Assembly (NCBI RefSeq): GCF_003862485.1
Contig: NZ_RRCM01000001.1
Location: forward strand, 249,896 to 313,895
Direction: 5' to 3'
Source of the DNA: Lachnoanaerobaculum orale
GTDB taxonomy: Bacteria > Bacillota > Clostridia > Lachnospirales > Lachnospiraceae
Length of the DNA stretch: 64,000 nt
The position numbers and the translations under genes are program-made. This document shows, one piece after another, positions 17,731-27,105 of the stretch (position 1 is its first letter; each line of letters opens with the position of its first letter). The notes under the pieces were generated by a model. It was not told the origin of the DNA, did not search any database, and saw only the letters and a list, made by a program, of their open reading frames with translations.

Positions 17731-18324
17731 ATGAAAAACAACTTTAAGAAGATAATTTTAGTTGCATCTGTTTTTTCAGCTATGATGGCCGGAAGTGCAT
17801 ATGCGGCTACACAGGCGGAAGTGGATTATGTTACAGGTCCTGCATTCGGTCTTAATGCGGATCAGTACGAAACAACACTTGACTCTTATAAACAACAGCA
17901 GGAGGCTGAACTTGTAGCGAAGGAGGATGAGGAGATAGCTGCCTTAAGAGCATCTGCAAGAGGCAGATCTGTAGGTAAGTTCAAAGCATATGCTTACTCA
18001 CTTGATACAGATCCTTCCAATATTACTACTGCAGGTACAAGACCTACTGTAGGAAGAACTATAGCTGCGGACTGGTCGGTGCTTCCGAGAGGAACCAGAG
18101 TTCGTATCGGAGACAGTGATACTATCTATGTAGTGGAAGATACAGGTGGCAATATTAAGGGAAAGACCATCGACATCTTCATGAACAATGACAGTGAGGC
18201 CAGAGCACATGGAGTAAGATACCCTGAGCTTTATGTCGTAGAGGGTGATGCAAAAGACGCTCAGCAAAAGATTGATGCGATTTTGGCAAGAAGAGCCGAG
18301 AGACAGGCAAGTCAGAATAAATAA
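17731..18324 (+). CDS. Secreted 3D (Asp-Asp-Asp) domain protein, probable cell-wall-active
   Basis: A 197-residue exported protein. Lys-rich start, hydrophobic residues 8-20 and an AYA-A type cleavage site near 25 form a signal peptide. A coiled linker follows, then a double-psi beta-barrel 3D domain at about 80-170 (KFKAYAYSLD, VGRTIAADWSVLPRGTRV, VVEDTGGNIKGKTIDIFM) with the aspartates that name it. Related domains occur in YocH-like proteins and resuscitation-promoting stationary-phase proteins and are similar to lytic transglycosylase MltA. The usual N-terminal LysM or SPS domains are missing. The strong consensus promoter suggests high expression. Confidence 0.88.
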   Translation: MKNNFKKIILVASVFSAMMAGSAYAATQAEVDYVTGPAFGLNADQYETTLDSYKQQQEAELVAKEDEEIAALRASARGRSVGKFKAYAYSLDTDPSNITTAGTRPTVGRTIAADWSVLPRGTRVRIGDSDTIYVVEDTGGNIKGKTIDIFMNNDSEARAHGVRYPELYVVEGDAKDAQQKIDAILARRAERQASQNK

Positions 18325-18373
18325 TTTAAGACCAAGAGATAGCAAATAAGTTAATATGTGAATAGGTTAGACA

Positions 18374-18491
18374 GTTACAAGCAGGTAACAAGACAATATA
18401 GGATTATTGTCTACACTTCGTTAAGAAGATATGATTAATACGTTTGCAAAAGGGATATTAGAGAGAAAATCAATTCGGTTTTCTCTTTTTT
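18374..18491 (+). terminator. Three tandem hairpins, last one a terminator
   Basis: Downstream of the 3D gene are GTTAC/GTAAC (about 18374-18389), a perfect 8-base stem (18391-18398 with 18405-18412), and an 8-base stem (18462-18469 with 18479-18486) followed by a T-run. The last is the terminator. The first two are unexplained. Confidence 0.65.
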
Positions 18492-18515
18492 ATATTGTAA
18501 AAATTTTTTTGTATT

Positions 18516-18544
18516 AAAAAACTCCCGCAGTTTCCTGCGAGAGT
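18516..18544 (-). terminator. Terminator of the polysaccharide deacetylase gene
   Basis: Read on the minus strand: a 10-base stem with one G-U pair (18544-18535 with 18530-18521), a GAAA loop, then a T-run. Confidence 0.85.
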
Positions 18545-18551
18545 CTTTTAT

Positions 18552-19448
18552 TTATTTTGCAAACTGTCTTGGCGGTGTATTTTCGTTAAGAAGCTCAAAC
18601 TTATATCCGTCAGCCTTAAGTCTCTCTATAATGGTAGGGAGAGCATCATGTACGAATGCGGTACTCGGCATATCGTGCATAAGCAAAATGGAATGAGTAT
18701 TCTCATTTACCTGCTTGATAGTCTGGTCAATAAGTTCCTGACCTTTCTTGCCCTCTACGTCACCGTCAAATGAGTTCCAGTCAAAGTATACTATTCCTCT
18801 GTCTCTGACAGCCTGTAAAAGCTGAGGTCTTATAGCTTTGTTGTAGCTTGCATTACTTCCGCCCGGGAAACGAAGCATCTTACTGTGCTCACCTGTAGCT
18901 TTAAAAATAAGATCGTCCATAGCGTCATAGTCCGCCATAAAAGCATCTACAGAAGCATATATCTTTTTGTAGTTATGTGTCAAACTGTGAACGGCTACAT
19001 TGTGTCCTCTGTCTTTGATCTGCTTAAGCATATTTATCAGAGGTTCAGTATCCATATACTGTGCTGTAACAAAGAAACAAGCCTTGATATTGTACTGGTC
19101 CAATATATCTAAAAGTCTTGGAGTACCTGTCCAAGGACCGTCGTCAAATGTGAAGTAAACCACCTTTTCATCCGGACCCGGGTTGCTCTCAGGTGCGGCT
19201 GTAGTCTCTTCGGCACTCTGAGAAGTCTCGCTCTCGGATACCGCTGAAATCTCACCTTCACTTGAGGTCTCACTGTTATTTACTTCTACAGTTGTTTCTG
19301 TAGTGTCCTTTGATGCGTCCGCTACTTTAACATTTTTCTTTCTTGCACTCCAACCGTAGGCAACCATCGCTGTAAAAATACAGCAAAAAATCAATACTAT
19401 AATCGGCACAACAAAATTATGTCTTTTTCTTCTACTTCTTCTTTTCAT
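18552..19448 (-). CDS. Membrane-anchored polysaccharide deacetylase (NodB domain)
   Basis: A 298-residue protein. A strongly basic N-terminus, a transmembrane segment (12-33) and a Ser/Thr/Glu-rich linker (45-92) lead to a NodB domain. Motif 1 is TFDDGP (Asp102, Asp103), motif 2 is HSLTH (His154, His158), motif 3 is RFPGGS, and the later WNSFDGD and LLMHD blocks are present. This metal-dependent deacetylase acts outside the cell, most likely on peptidoglycan N-acetylglucosamine (PgdA type, giving lysozyme resistance) or on another wall polysaccharide. It stands alone on the minus strand with its own terminator. Confidence 0.92.
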   Translation of the reverse strand: MKRRSRRKRHNFVVPIIVLIFCCIFTAMVAYGWSARKKNVKVADASKDTTETTVEVNNSETSSEGEISAVSESETSQSAEETTAAPESNPGPDEKVVYFTFDDGPWTGTPRLLDILDQYNIKACFFVTAQYMDTEPLINMLKQIKDRGHNVAVHSLTHNYKKIYASVDAFMADYDAMDDLIFKATGEHSKMLRFPGGSNASYNKAIRPQLLQAVRDRGIVYFDWNSFDGDVEGKKGQELIDQTIKQVNENTHSILLMHDMPSTAFVHDALPTIIERLKADGYKFELLNENTPPRQFAK

Positions 19449-19674
19449 TTCTACCTTCCTTAGATAAATTGAATGCCCTGAGTCTTGTAAGATCTACGGA
19501 GATATATAGAATGTAGATGACACACAGAGTATTCGAAACTTGTATTAGTATAGCAGATAACAGGCGGTTTGTGTTGATATTTTTCTTAAATACTTTTAAA
19601 GGAATGATAAAAGCATAATTATGATATTCATATAAATATGAGTTCGGTCTGTAATTTAAAATAATGTGATTTTG

Positions 19675-19703
19675 TTGACATTTATAATATATACATATAT
19701 GAT
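19675..19703 (+). promoter_or_regulatory. Promoter of the Ca/Na antiporter gene
   Basis: TTGACA (19675-19680), 17-base spacer, TATGAT (19698-19703), 37 bases before the start codon. Confidence 0.75.
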
Positions 19704-19739
19704 GTGTGTGTTCAAAAACAAAATGAAAAGGAAAATATT

Positions 19740-20666
19740 ATGGTATATATTTGGCTGATTATAGGCTTTGTATGTCTTGTAGGCGGAGCGAATTTCTTTG
19801 TGGAGGGAGCTTCACAGGTGGCAAGAAAGCTCAATGTGCCTTCTGTTGTAATAGGTCTTACAATAGTGGCATTCGGAACAAGCGCTCCGGAGGCGGCGGT
19901 AAGTATTGATGCGGCTCTGAAGGGAAGCAATGCGATAGCGCTTAACAATGTTATAGGTTCAAACATATTCAATCTTTTGGCGGTAGTGGGTATATGTGGA
20001 ATAATACATGCGATGCCTGTGGACAAGTCGCTTTTAAAATTTGACTATGTGGTAAACATAATAATTACCGTTATAACACTTGCTTTTATATTCCTTACAA
20101 GCGGTATAGGCAGAATAGAGGGCGCGATACTTCTTATAATTTTTATAGTGTATATGATTTATACCGTAAGGTCTGCGCTTAAAGGAAGCAGTGACAACAA
20201 GGATGAAAACAAGAAAAAGCTGCCCCTGCCTTTGGCAATTGTCTATATAGTCGGAGGTCTTGTGCTTGTAGTATTAGGCGGTGACAAGGTTGTGGAGTCC
20301 GCCAAAGAAATAGCTTTGATGTTCGGAATGAGTGAGACATTGGTTGGACTTACAATAGTGGCGATAGGTACTTCACTGCCTGAGCTTGTGACAAGTATTG
20401 TAGCTTCAAGTAAGGGTGAGAACGGTCTTGCACTTGGTAATGTTATAGGTTCAAATATCTTTAATATTATATTTATACTGGCATTCTCTTCAGTATTAAA
20501 TCCTATAGGCGCGGATGTGGTAGCGGTATATGATACATTCTTTTTATTGTGTGCAACCTTGATGGTCTATATATTGGCTAAAAATGACGGTGAGATATCC
20601 AAAAAAGAAGGTCTTGCCATGGTTATAGCTTATATAGCTTATACTGTATTTATTATTTTGAGATAA
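19740..20666 (+). CDS. CaCA-family calcium/sodium (cation) antiporter
   Basis: A 308-residue membrane protein with about ten helices in two inverted halves. Each half carries the alpha repeat of the Ca2+:cation antiporter superfamily: VAFGTSAPEAAVS in the first and VAIGTSLPELVTS in the second, each followed by NVIGSNIFN. This YrbG-type arrangement exchanges Ca2+ (or K+/H+) for Na+. The frame opens 12 codons earlier, but AAAAGGAAA before ATG 19740 sets the start. It is monocistronic, with a consensus promoter and a terminator. Confidence 0.93.
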   Translation: MVYIWLIIGFVCLVGGANFFVEGASQVARKLNVPSVVIGLTIVAFGTSAPEAAVSIDAALKGSNAIALNNVIGSNIFNLLAVVGICGIIHAMPVDKSLLKFDYVVNIIITVITLAFIFLTSGIGRIEGAILLIIFIVYMIYTVRSALKGSSDNKDENKKKLPLPLAIVYIVGGLVLVVLGGDKVVESAKEIALMFGMSETLVGLTIVAIGTSLPELVTSIVASSKGENGLALGNVIGSNIFNIIFILAFSSVLNPIGADVVAVYDTFFLLCATLMVYILAKNDGEISKKEGLAMVIAYIAYTVFIILR

Positions 20667-20670
20667 AAAT

Positions 20671-20712
20671 AAACCGATTCTTTTTGAGATAACTCATAAG
20701 AATCGGTTTTTA
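20671..20712. terminator. Bidirectional terminator between convergent genes
   Basis: A 12-base stem (20671-20682 with 20698-20709) with an inner TGAG/CTCA hairpin, A-tract on the left and T-tract on the right. It serves the antiporter gene and the convergent atoE. Confidence 0.85.
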
Positions 20713-20731
20713 TTTTACATTAAAGCAAGTT

Positions 20732-22093
20732 TTATGCTAAGAAAGGCACAAGGAATAAGAATCCGCAGCCTATGATTACTCCTGTCACTATAAGTACTAT
20801 AGCGCAGTAACCCATAATATCTCTGGCGCCAAGTCCTGCAATACCCAGAGCCGGCAAAGCCCAGAAAGGTTGAAGCATATTTGTCCAAGCGTCACCCCAT
20901 GCAATAGCCATAGCGGATACTGCCGGAGAAACTCCTATTGAATTGCCTGCAGGCATTACTATAGGAGCCTGTACAGCCCACTGTCCGCCGCCTGAAGGAA
21001 CGAAGAAGTTTACAATACCTGCAGAGAGGAATGTAAACAGCGGGAATGTAGTCTGAGTTGATATATTTACAAAGAAATCGCTTATAGCACCTGCAAGTGA
21101 ATGTCCATTCGGACCTGCAGCGGTCATAATACCCATGATACCTGCGTAGAACGGGAACTGTAAGATGATACCGCCTGCACTCTTTGAAGCGTCTGTAATA
21201 GCTCTTACATAGCTTATAGGAGTTCCGTGGAATATAATTCCAAGTGTAAGGAAGATAAGGTTTACAACATCAAGTGATAAGTTCAGCCCCTTATTGACAA
21301 CTACAGAGTGTATAATGTAAATAATAGCAATTAAAGCTGTTATTATTGAAAGGAAAGGGCTGTTCTCAAGATGCTCAGCCGGTGTGGTGGCCTTGGTCAG
21401 CTCAACCTTTTCTTCTACAAGCAGCTTAGGATCCACAGTTACGGTATCCTCAGGCAGCGGATGCATCTTCGCATTGACAAAGGCTATTACTATAATGATA
21501 GCCACTACAATGATAAGATTCCATGCTGAAAATATAGTCTGTGATGTAGGGATAGACTCGGTTACGGCGCCTGCGGTCTGCTTGTTTATCTCATCGGTAT
21601 ATGAGGCAAGCTGTAGCGGTATTGAACCTGAAAAACCTGCGTGCCAGATTACAAAGCCTGAATATGCTGATGCGATAAGCAGTCTGTAGTCGACACCCTT
21701 TACCTTCTTTGCAATTTCCTTTGCAAGTATTGCGCCTACTACAAGTCCGAATCCCCAGTTAAGCCAACAGGCAATCATAGATACCACTGTAATAAATACG
21801 ATTGCGGATGTAGGACTTTTCGGAACTCCCGCCGCCGCATTTATCGCTCTTTTTACCGGTGGAGCGGTAGCAAGTGCGGTACCAAGTACCAGTACAAGAG
21901 CCATCTGCATAGAGAATTTCAAAAGACTCCAGATACCCTTACCCCAAGCATCGGCTACATCCCAAGGCATCATACGTGTAACAGGTAATGCAGCCAGGAA
22001 AACTACAATAGTAAGGATGATACAGAAGATGAATGCATCCGGCAAATACTTCTGAACAACATTTACACATGCGTTTGTAAATTTCTTAAACAT
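20732..22093 (-). CDS. atoE: Short-chain fatty acid transporter AtoE
   Basis: A 453-residue membrane protein with about 12 helices, matching the AtoE family of short-chain fatty acid/acetoacetate uptake proteins (opening FVQKYLPDAFIF-like, WLNWGFGLVVGA, IWHAGFSGSIPL, and a C-terminal NFFVPSGGGQWAVQ block). It lies downstream of the CoA-transferase genes on the same strand, but a terminator at 22223-22252 and an extended -10 box separate them, so it is a second transcription unit. It would import or export acetoacetate or butyrate-like acids, which the neighbouring CoA-transferase activates or releases. Confidence 0.92.
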   Translation of the reverse strand: MFKKFTNACVNVVQKYLPDAFIFCIILTIVVFLAALPVTRMMPWDVADAWGKGIWSLLKFSMQMALVLVLGTALATAPPVKRAINAAAGVPKSPTSAIVFITVVSMIACWLNWGFGLVVGAILAKEIAKKVKGVDYRLLIASAYSGFVIWHAGFSGSIPLQLASYTDEINKQTAGAVTESIPTSQTIFSAWNLIIVVAIIIVIAFVNAKMHPLPEDTVTVDPKLLVEEKVELTKATTPAEHLENSPFLSIITALIAIIYIIHSVVVNKGLNLSLDVVNLIFLTLGIIFHGTPISYVRAITDASKSAGGIILQFPFYAGIMGIMTAAGPNGHSLAGAISDFFVNISTQTTFPLFTFLSAGIVNFFVPSGGGQWAVQAPIVMPAGNSIGVSPAVSAMAIAWGDAWTNMLQPFWALPALGIAGLGARDIMGYCAIVLIVTGVIIGCGFLFLVPFLA

Positions 22094-22130
22094 TTATCTG
22101 CCTCCTTTTACGAATTGTTTAATTATTAAC

Positions 22131-22139
22131 ATTATATCA
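22131..22139 (-). promoter_or_regulatory. Extended -10 promoter of atoE
   Basis: On the minus strand TG-A-TATAAT, about 35 bases before the start codon, which has AGGAGG in front of it. No clear -35 box. Confidence 0.5.
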
Positions 22140-22222
22140 AAATACAATCCAAAAAACCACTATATATTCATAAAAAATTAAATGAAAATGCCTCGAAAAT
22201 TCATAAAAAGCATTCCAACTTT

Positions 22223-22252
22223 AAAAAGGGATATGGCTGTAAGCATATCCCT
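22223..22252 (-). terminator. Terminator of the thl-ctfA-ctfB operon
   Basis: On the minus strand a perfect 9-base stem (22252-22244 with 22235-22227) is followed by five T. Confidence 0.8.
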
Positions 22253-22312
22253 AATGTGTAAAACATTATATAAGTCTCTTAAGTAAAAGGCTTTTATAAG
22301 AATGCCTTTAAA

Positions 22313-22957
22313 TTAGAATGTTTTTAAATCATCTGCAACTTTCAAAGGTGCTTCGGTCTTTGCAATAACTTCATCTACGCTTACGCCCTCAGCAACTTCT
22401 TTAAGTACAAGACCGTCATCTGTAACTTCTATTACAGCCAACTCCGTAACAATCTCATCAACCGCATGTATAGCTGTAGCCGGAAGATTGATAGACTTCA
22501 AAATCTTAGGTGAACCGTCTTTTGCAGTATGTGTCATAGCGATGACAACCTTTTTTGAACCTGTAACAAGGTCCATAGCGCCGCCCATACCCGGAACCAT
22601 TTTGCCCGGAACTATATGGCTTGCAAGGTTTCCTTTTTCATCTACCTGCAATGCACCGAGAACTGTCATATCCACATGTCCTCCGCGGATAATTGCAAAT
22701 GAGAATGCACTGTCAAAGTATGAAGCACCACGTAAAACTGTTACATTCTGTCCGCCTGAATTGATAAGATATTTGTTGGCAAGTCCTTCACCTGCAAGAG
22801 GTCCCATACCGAGAATACCGTTCTCTGACTGAAGTGTAATCTCTATTCCTTCAGGAACATAGTCCGCTACCATAGTAGGAAGTCCGATACCTAAGTTCAC
22901 CACATCACCATCACGTAAATCACGAGCAACTCGTCTGGCAATTTTCTCTTTTGACAT
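22313..22957 (-). CDS. ctfB: Acetoacetate/butyrate-type CoA-transferase, subunit B
   Basis: A 214-residue type I CoA-transferase beta subunit. The catalytic glutamate is Glu45 in SENGILG, and GIGLPTMV and the GGAMDLV block are characteristic. It pairs with the A subunit encoded just upstream, whose stop codon overlaps this start by one base (TAATG). It moves CoA between acetyl-CoA or acetoacetyl-CoA and free acids such as butyrate or acetoacetate. The sequence does not decide between AtoDA-like and CtfAB-like substrate preference. Confidence 0.92.
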   Translation of the reverse strand: MSKEKIARRVARDLRDGDVVNLGIGLPTMVADYVPEGIEITLQSENGILGMGPLAGEGLANKYLINSGGQNVTVLRGASYFDSAFSFAIIRGGHVDMTVLGALQVDEKGNLASHIVPGKMVPGMGGAMDLVTGSKKVVIAMTHTAKDGSPKILKSINLPATAIHAVDEIVTELAVIEVTDDGLVLKEVAEGVSVDEVIAKTEAPLKVADDLKTF

Positions 22958-23607
22958 TATGATTCACCTCCTACAAGATAATCTACAAATATAGCCGGAA
23001 CTGCAACATTCTCAGGCTGAATATCGCCTACAGGAACTATAAGGTCTGCACCTGCGATAACAACATCGGCAGCTGTAGCCATAACCGTGTTGAAGTTCTT
23101 TGATGTAGCTGTGAAGTATAAGTTGCCCTTTTCATCGGCTATAGTGGCACCTATAAGAGCGAAGTCGGCTCTGAGAGGTTTCTCAAGGAGGTAGTCCTTG
23201 CCGTCAATATTGATGACCTGCTTACCATCTGCAACTTCGGTACCGACACCTGTAGGTGTAAGTACGCCGCCAAGTCCTGCACCGCCTGAACGGATTCTCT
23301 CTGCAAGTGTACCCTGAGGAGAAAGCTCAACCTCCATAGTACCGTCATTCATCTTTTGTCCTGTTATAGGATTTGTACCTATATGTGTTGCAATAACTTT
23401 TTTTACCTGATTGTTGGCAACCAGTTTACCGATACCGGTTGTAGGAGTGGCGGTATCATTACATATAAGTGTTAAATCTTTTACTCCCTTCTCAACCAAT
23501 GCGTCAATGATCGGTTCAGGTGTACCGCAGGCCAAAAAACCGCCTACCATGATGGTTGCGCCGTCATGGATGTTTGCAATAGCGTCTTTGATTGAAACTA
23601 TCTTCAT
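22957..23607 (-). CDS. ctfA: Acetoacetate/butyrate-type CoA-transferase, subunit A
   Basis: A 216-residue type I CoA-transferase alpha subunit, with MVGGFLACGTPEPIIDAL (the family GGFG.. CoA loop region) and GGAGLGGVLTPTGVGT. The open frame begins 23 codons earlier inside thl, but AAAGGGAATAAAA before the ATG at 23607 and the MKIVSIKDA opening fit the family. It lies 2 bases downstream of thl and overlaps ctfB by one base, so the three are translated together. Confidence 0.92.
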   Translation of the reverse strand: MKIVSIKDAIANIHDGATIMVGGFLACGTPEPIIDALVEKGVKDLTLICNDTATPTTGIGKLVANNQVKKVIATHIGTNPITGQKMNDGTMEVELSPQGTLAERIRSGGAGLGGVLTPTGVGTEVADGKQVINIDGKDYLLEKPLRADFALIGATIADEKGNLYFTATSKNFNTVMATAADVVIAGADLIVPVGDIQPENVAVPAIFVDYLVGGES

Positions 23608-23609
23608 TT

Positions 23610-24791
23610 TTATTCCCTTTCTACAACAATTGCTGTGCCCATACCGCCACCGATACATAGTGTGGCAAGGCCGCATTTTGAATCTCTTTTTTGCATCTCA
23701 TAGAGTAGAGTTGTAAGTATTCTTGCACCTGATGCACCGATAGGATGTCCAAGTGCTATAGCACCGCCGTTTACATTGGTGATTTCTCTCTTAAAGCCGA
23801 GTTCGTTACATACTGCAATAGCCTGTGCCGCAAAAGCCTCGTTAGCTTCGATAAGTTCAAGGTCGTCTACTGTAACACCTGCCTTTTCCATAGCCTTTCT
23901 GGATGCAGGAATTACACCGAGTCCCATTACGCTAGGATCAACACCGCCTGAAGCATAGCCTTTAATAGTAGCCATGATAGGAAGCTTAAGCTCAAGAGCC
24001 TTCTCCTTGGAAGCGATAATGAACATAGCAGCACCGTCGTTGATACCTGATGCGTTACCTGCAGTAACAGTACCGTCTTTCTTGAATGCAGGTTTAAGTT
24101 TTGCAAGGTTCTCTATAGTAGTATTGAATCTTGGGAACTCATCTGTATCAAATACCTTAGGATCTCCCTTTCTCTGTGGGATAACTACAGGAACTATCTC
24201 ATCTTTGAATCTTCCGGTCTCAATAGCTACCTGAGCTCTTCTCTGGCTCTCAACAGAGAAAACATCCTGATCTTCTCTTGTAATGCCCTTTTGCTCAGCG
24301 ATATTCTCAGCTGTTACTCCCATATGATAATTGTTGAAGGCATCCCAAAGACCGTCTGTAATCATCTCGTCTACAAGTGTCTGATTGCCCATCTTCACGC
24401 CGAATCTTGCGCCTCTTAAGATATATGGTGCGTTTGACATACTCTCAGTACCGCCTGCCAATACGATATCAGCATCACCTGCTTTGATAATCTGAGCTGC
24501 AAGCTCAATAGTTCTAAGGCCTGAACCGCAAACCTTGTTTACTGAAAAAGCCGGAGTGGTATTCGGAAGACCTGCACCAAGTATTACCTGGCGAGCGATA
24601 TTCTGACCGAGACCTGCACCAAGTACGTTTCCGACTATTGCTTCATCGATAAGAGAAGCGTCAATACCGGCACGCTCAATAGCTCCCTTTGCCGCTGTGA
24701 TACCAAGATCTACCGCACTTACACCTGCCAATGAACCGCCGAAACTACCCATAGCTGTTCTTGCAGCACTAACTATAACTACCTCTTTCAT
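23610..24791 (-). CDS. thlA: Acetyl-CoA C-acetyltransferase (thiolase)
   Basis: A 393-residue thiolase. The nucleophile is Cys88 in NKVCGSGL, followed by the NEAFAAQ block, catalytic His in GHPIGASG and a second Cys in CIGGGMG. The enzyme condenses two acetyl-CoA to acetoacetyl-CoA, or reverses this. First gene of a thl-ctfA-ctfB operon that runs away from the crt-hbd-bcd-etf genes. GAGG lies before the ATG. Its product is the substrate of the 3-hydroxybutyryl-CoA dehydrogenase encoded on the other side of the intergenic region. Confidence 0.96.
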   Translation of the reverse strand: MKEVVIVSAARTAMGSFGGSLAGVSAVDLGITAAKGAIERAGIDASLIDEAIVGNVLGAGLGQNIARQVILGAGLPNTTPAFSVNKVCGSGLRTIELAAQIIKAGDADIVLAGGTESMSNAPYILRGARFGVKMGNQTLVDEMITDGLWDAFNNYHMGVTAENIAEQKGITREDQDVFSVESQRRAQVAIETGRFKDEIVPVVIPQRKGDPKVFDTDEFPRFNTTIENLAKLKPAFKKDGTVTAGNASGINDGAAMFIIASKEKALELKLPIMATIKGYASGGVDPSVMGLGVIPASRKAMEKAGVTVDDLELIEANEAFAAQAIAVCNELGFKREITNVNGGAIALGHPIGASGARILTTLLYEMQKRDSKCGLATLCIGGGMGTAIVVERE

Positions 24792-25268
24792 GTTTATTAC
24801 CTCGTCATTCTATAAAAATGAACAATACCAAAGAGTGATTATCGCCCTGTATTGTTAGATATACGTCTCATCTATAGCATACCATAACTGTAAGGATTTA
24901 TCTACCCCCTTATTATTGAAAATGGCCATAAAAAATATTGTATATTATCATATATATATTTTTTAAACAATGTGGTATAATATATAAAAGTGCGAGTATG
25001 TATAAAATACTATAGACAGGTCAGGTTTATTCCATATCTAAGTAATAAAAAAGACAGCAAAATAATTTTGCTCAATTAAAGATTGAAAAATTCATACTTT
25101 TAATCAATGATGTATTTTGTATACAAGAAATTGCTTATGCAAAATATATATAATACTTAGTCAAAAAAACTGATTGAATGTCAGATACATATATGTTATA
25201 TTTTTATCAGAGACTTTTATCATGTCAAATATGATTACTGACATGCAATATTTACAAGGAGGTGTTTT
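24792..25268. promoter_or_regulatory. Divergent control region between thlA and crt
   Basis: A 477-base AT-rich region with no gene. It holds an 8-base inverted repeat in the thlA leader (24821-24828 with 24849-24856), an extended -10 on the plus strand (TG-G-TATAAT, 24973-24981), a second plus promoter nearer crt (TTGAAT 25174-25179, 17-base spacer, TATATT 25197-25202) and a perfect 7-base hairpin just before the crt ribosome site (25221-25227 with 25239-25245). I found no Rex-type TTGTGAA-N4-TTCACAA-like palindrome by eye. The thlA promoter itself is not clear. Confidence 0.6.
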
Positions 25269-26045
25269 ATGGGTTTTGTAAGATTTGACGCGGAAGGTGC
25301 GGTCGGTATTGTTACTATTGACAGACCTAAGGCACTTAATGCTTTGAATTCCGAAGTGTTATCAGATCTTGAGGCGTGCTTTGACGGCATTGATACAAAT
25401 GTTATAAGAGCGGTTGTATTGACAGGTTCAGGCGATAAGTCCTTTGTAGCCGGTGCGGATATAGGTGAGATGAGCAAACTGAGCGTGGCTGAAGGTGAAG
25501 CATTCGGTAAGAAGGGAAATGATGTATTCAGAAAGATAGAGACTTTCCCTATACCGGTAATAGCGGCAGTGAACGGATTTGCGCTGGGCGGCGGATGTGA
25601 GCTTGCTATGAGCTGTGATATAAGAATATGTTCGGAGAATGCGGTATTCGGTCAGCCTGAGGTGGGACTCGGCATTACACCGGGATTTGGCGGTACTCAA
25701 AGACTTGCCAGAATAATCGGAATAGGTATGGCTAAGCAGCTTATATTTACAGCAAGAAATATAAAAGCCGACGATGCTCTAAGACTCGGACTTGTAAACG
25801 CTGTTTATACAAGTGAAGAGCTTATGGTTCAGGCTAAGAAGATGGCGGCTACAATAGCTGCAAACGCTCCTATAGCTGTAAGAGCTGCAAAGAAAGCTAT
25901 AAATGACGGACTTCAGGTAGATATTGATAAGGCCATTGTTATAGAAGAAAAGCTGTTCGGCAGCTGTTTTGAAACTCATGACCAGAAGGAAGGCATGGGT
26001 GCATTTATGGAAAAGAGAAAAGAAAAGAATTTTACCAATTCATAA
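25269..26045 (+). CDS. crt: 3-hydroxybutyryl-CoA dehydratase (crotonase)
   Basis: A 258-residue enoyl-CoA hydratase-fold enzyme. The oxyanion hole and catalytic glutamates are seen in FVAGADIGEM, GFALGGGCELAMSCD and QPEVGLGITPGFGGTQ. In this setting it interconverts 3-hydroxybutyryl-CoA and crotonyl-CoA. First gene of crt-hbd-bcd-etfB-etfA, with a strong AAGGAGG site. The length and motif set are those of clostridial Crt. Confidence 0.95.
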   Translation: MGFVRFDAEGAVGIVTIDRPKALNALNSEVLSDLEACFDGIDTNVIRAVVLTGSGDKSFVAGADIGEMSKLSVAEGEAFGKKGNDVFRKIETFPIPVIAAVNGFALGGGCELAMSCDIRICSENAVFGQPEVGLGITPGFGGTQRLARIIGIGMAKQLIFTARNIKADDALRLGLVNAVYTSEELMVQAKKMAATIAANAPIAVRAAKKAINDGLQVDIDKAIVIEEKLFGSCFETHDQKEGMGAFMEKRKEKNFTNS

Positions 26046-26117
26046 ATTTCGACTTGGTAAAGTATAGTTTTTATAAATTTAAATTATTTAAAGGTTTTTG
26101 AGAAAGGAAGTAAAAAG

Positions 26118-26954
26118 ATGATAGTTGGTGTTATTGGTGCAGGTACAATGGGTTCAGGAATTGCTCAGGCTTTTGCTATGACTGAAGGTTACGAGGTTAG
26201 ACTTTGTGATATCAAAGAAGAGTTTGCACAGGCAGGATTTGCAAAGATTCAAAAGAATATCAATTTCCTTGTAGGTAAAGAAAAGATTACAAAAGAAGCG
26301 GGAGATAAGATTATTTCAAAGATAAAAGTCGGACTCAGCAATATTTGTACAGACTGTGACCTTGTTGTTGAAGTTGCACTTGAGAAGATGGAAATTAAGA
26401 AAGAGATCTTTAAGGAACTTGAGAAGATTGTTCCTAAGGATTGTATCTTTGCTTCAAATACTTCATCGCTTTCTATTACAAGAATCAGCGAAGGACTTGA
26501 CAGACCTGTAGTAGGAATGCATTTCTTCAATCCTGCTGACAGAATGAAACTTGTTGAGGTAATCGGCGGAAAGAATACACCTGCAGAGCTTGTTAAGAAG
26601 ATAGAAGAGATTGCCGTTGAGATCGGTAAGACACCTGTACAGGTTAAGGAAGCTCCGGGATTTGTAGTAAACCGTATCCTTATCCCTATGATCAATGAAG
26701 CAATCAATGTATGGGATGCAGGAACGGCAGATGCAGAGGGCGTTGATACAGCTATGGTTTTGGGATGTGCACATCCTATGGGACCTCTTCATTTAGCAGA
26801 CCTTATCGGACTTGATATTTGCCTTGCTATTATGGAAGTTATTCACAATGAGACAGGTGACGACAAGTACATACCTGCTCCTAAGTTAAAAGAGCTTGTA
26901 GCTGCAGGTAAGCTAGGTAAGAAGACCGGAGAAGGAATTTTCTCATATAAGTAA
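26118..26954 (+). CDS. hbd: 3-hydroxybutyryl-CoA dehydrogenase
   Basis: A 278-residue dehydrogenase. The N-terminal Rossmann fold begins VIGAGTMGSGIAQAF. The catalytic His-Glu pair is in GMHFFNPADRMKLVEV and EAPGFVVNRIL leads the helical C-terminal domain. It reduces acetoacetyl-CoA to 3-hydroxybutyryl-CoA with NAD(P)H. GAAAGGAAG lies upstream, and the gap to crt is 72 bases without a terminator. Confidence 0.96.
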   Translation: MIVGVIGAGTMGSGIAQAFAMTEGYEVRLCDIKEEFAQAGFAKIQKNINFLVGKEKITKEAGDKIISKIKVGLSNICTDCDLVVEVALEKMEIKKEIFKELEKIVPKDCIFASNTSSLSITRISEGLDRPVVGMHFFNPADRMKLVEVIGGKNTPAELVKKIEEIAVEIGKTPVQVKEAPGFVVNRILIPMINEAINVWDAGTADAEGVDTAMVLGCAHPMGPLHLADLIGLDICLAIMEVIHNETGDDKYIPAPKLKELVAAGKLGKKTGEGIFSYK

Positions 26955-26969
26955 TAAGTAAGATAAATA

Positions 26970-27105
26970 CCCCCTTTTTACAGAGGTAAGAAGGGGGCAT
27001 AAATATTGGTATAAATACAAAAGGCGGGTTTGTATTTACTATATATAAGGTGAAAGAAAACTAAGAAAGGATAATGCAAACAAAGACTTTCACTTTTATG
27101 TTTGC
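26970..27105 (+). other. Structured hbd-bcd intergenic leader
   Basis: The 181-base gap before bcd holds a C5/G5 stem (26970-26976 with 26991-26997) without a T-run, a perfect 9-base hairpin (27013-27021 with 27029-27037), and two mutually exclusive pairings: GTGAAAG 27050-27056 with CTTTCAC 27087-27093, or GCAAACA 27076-27082 with TGTTTGC 27099-27105. This may control bcd translation or message processing. Confidence 0.55.

Noticed and set aside
24792-25268. Rex redox-sensor operator upstream of crt
   Set aside because: I looked for a TTGTGAA-type inverted repeat and found none that fits; a computed motif scan would be decisive.
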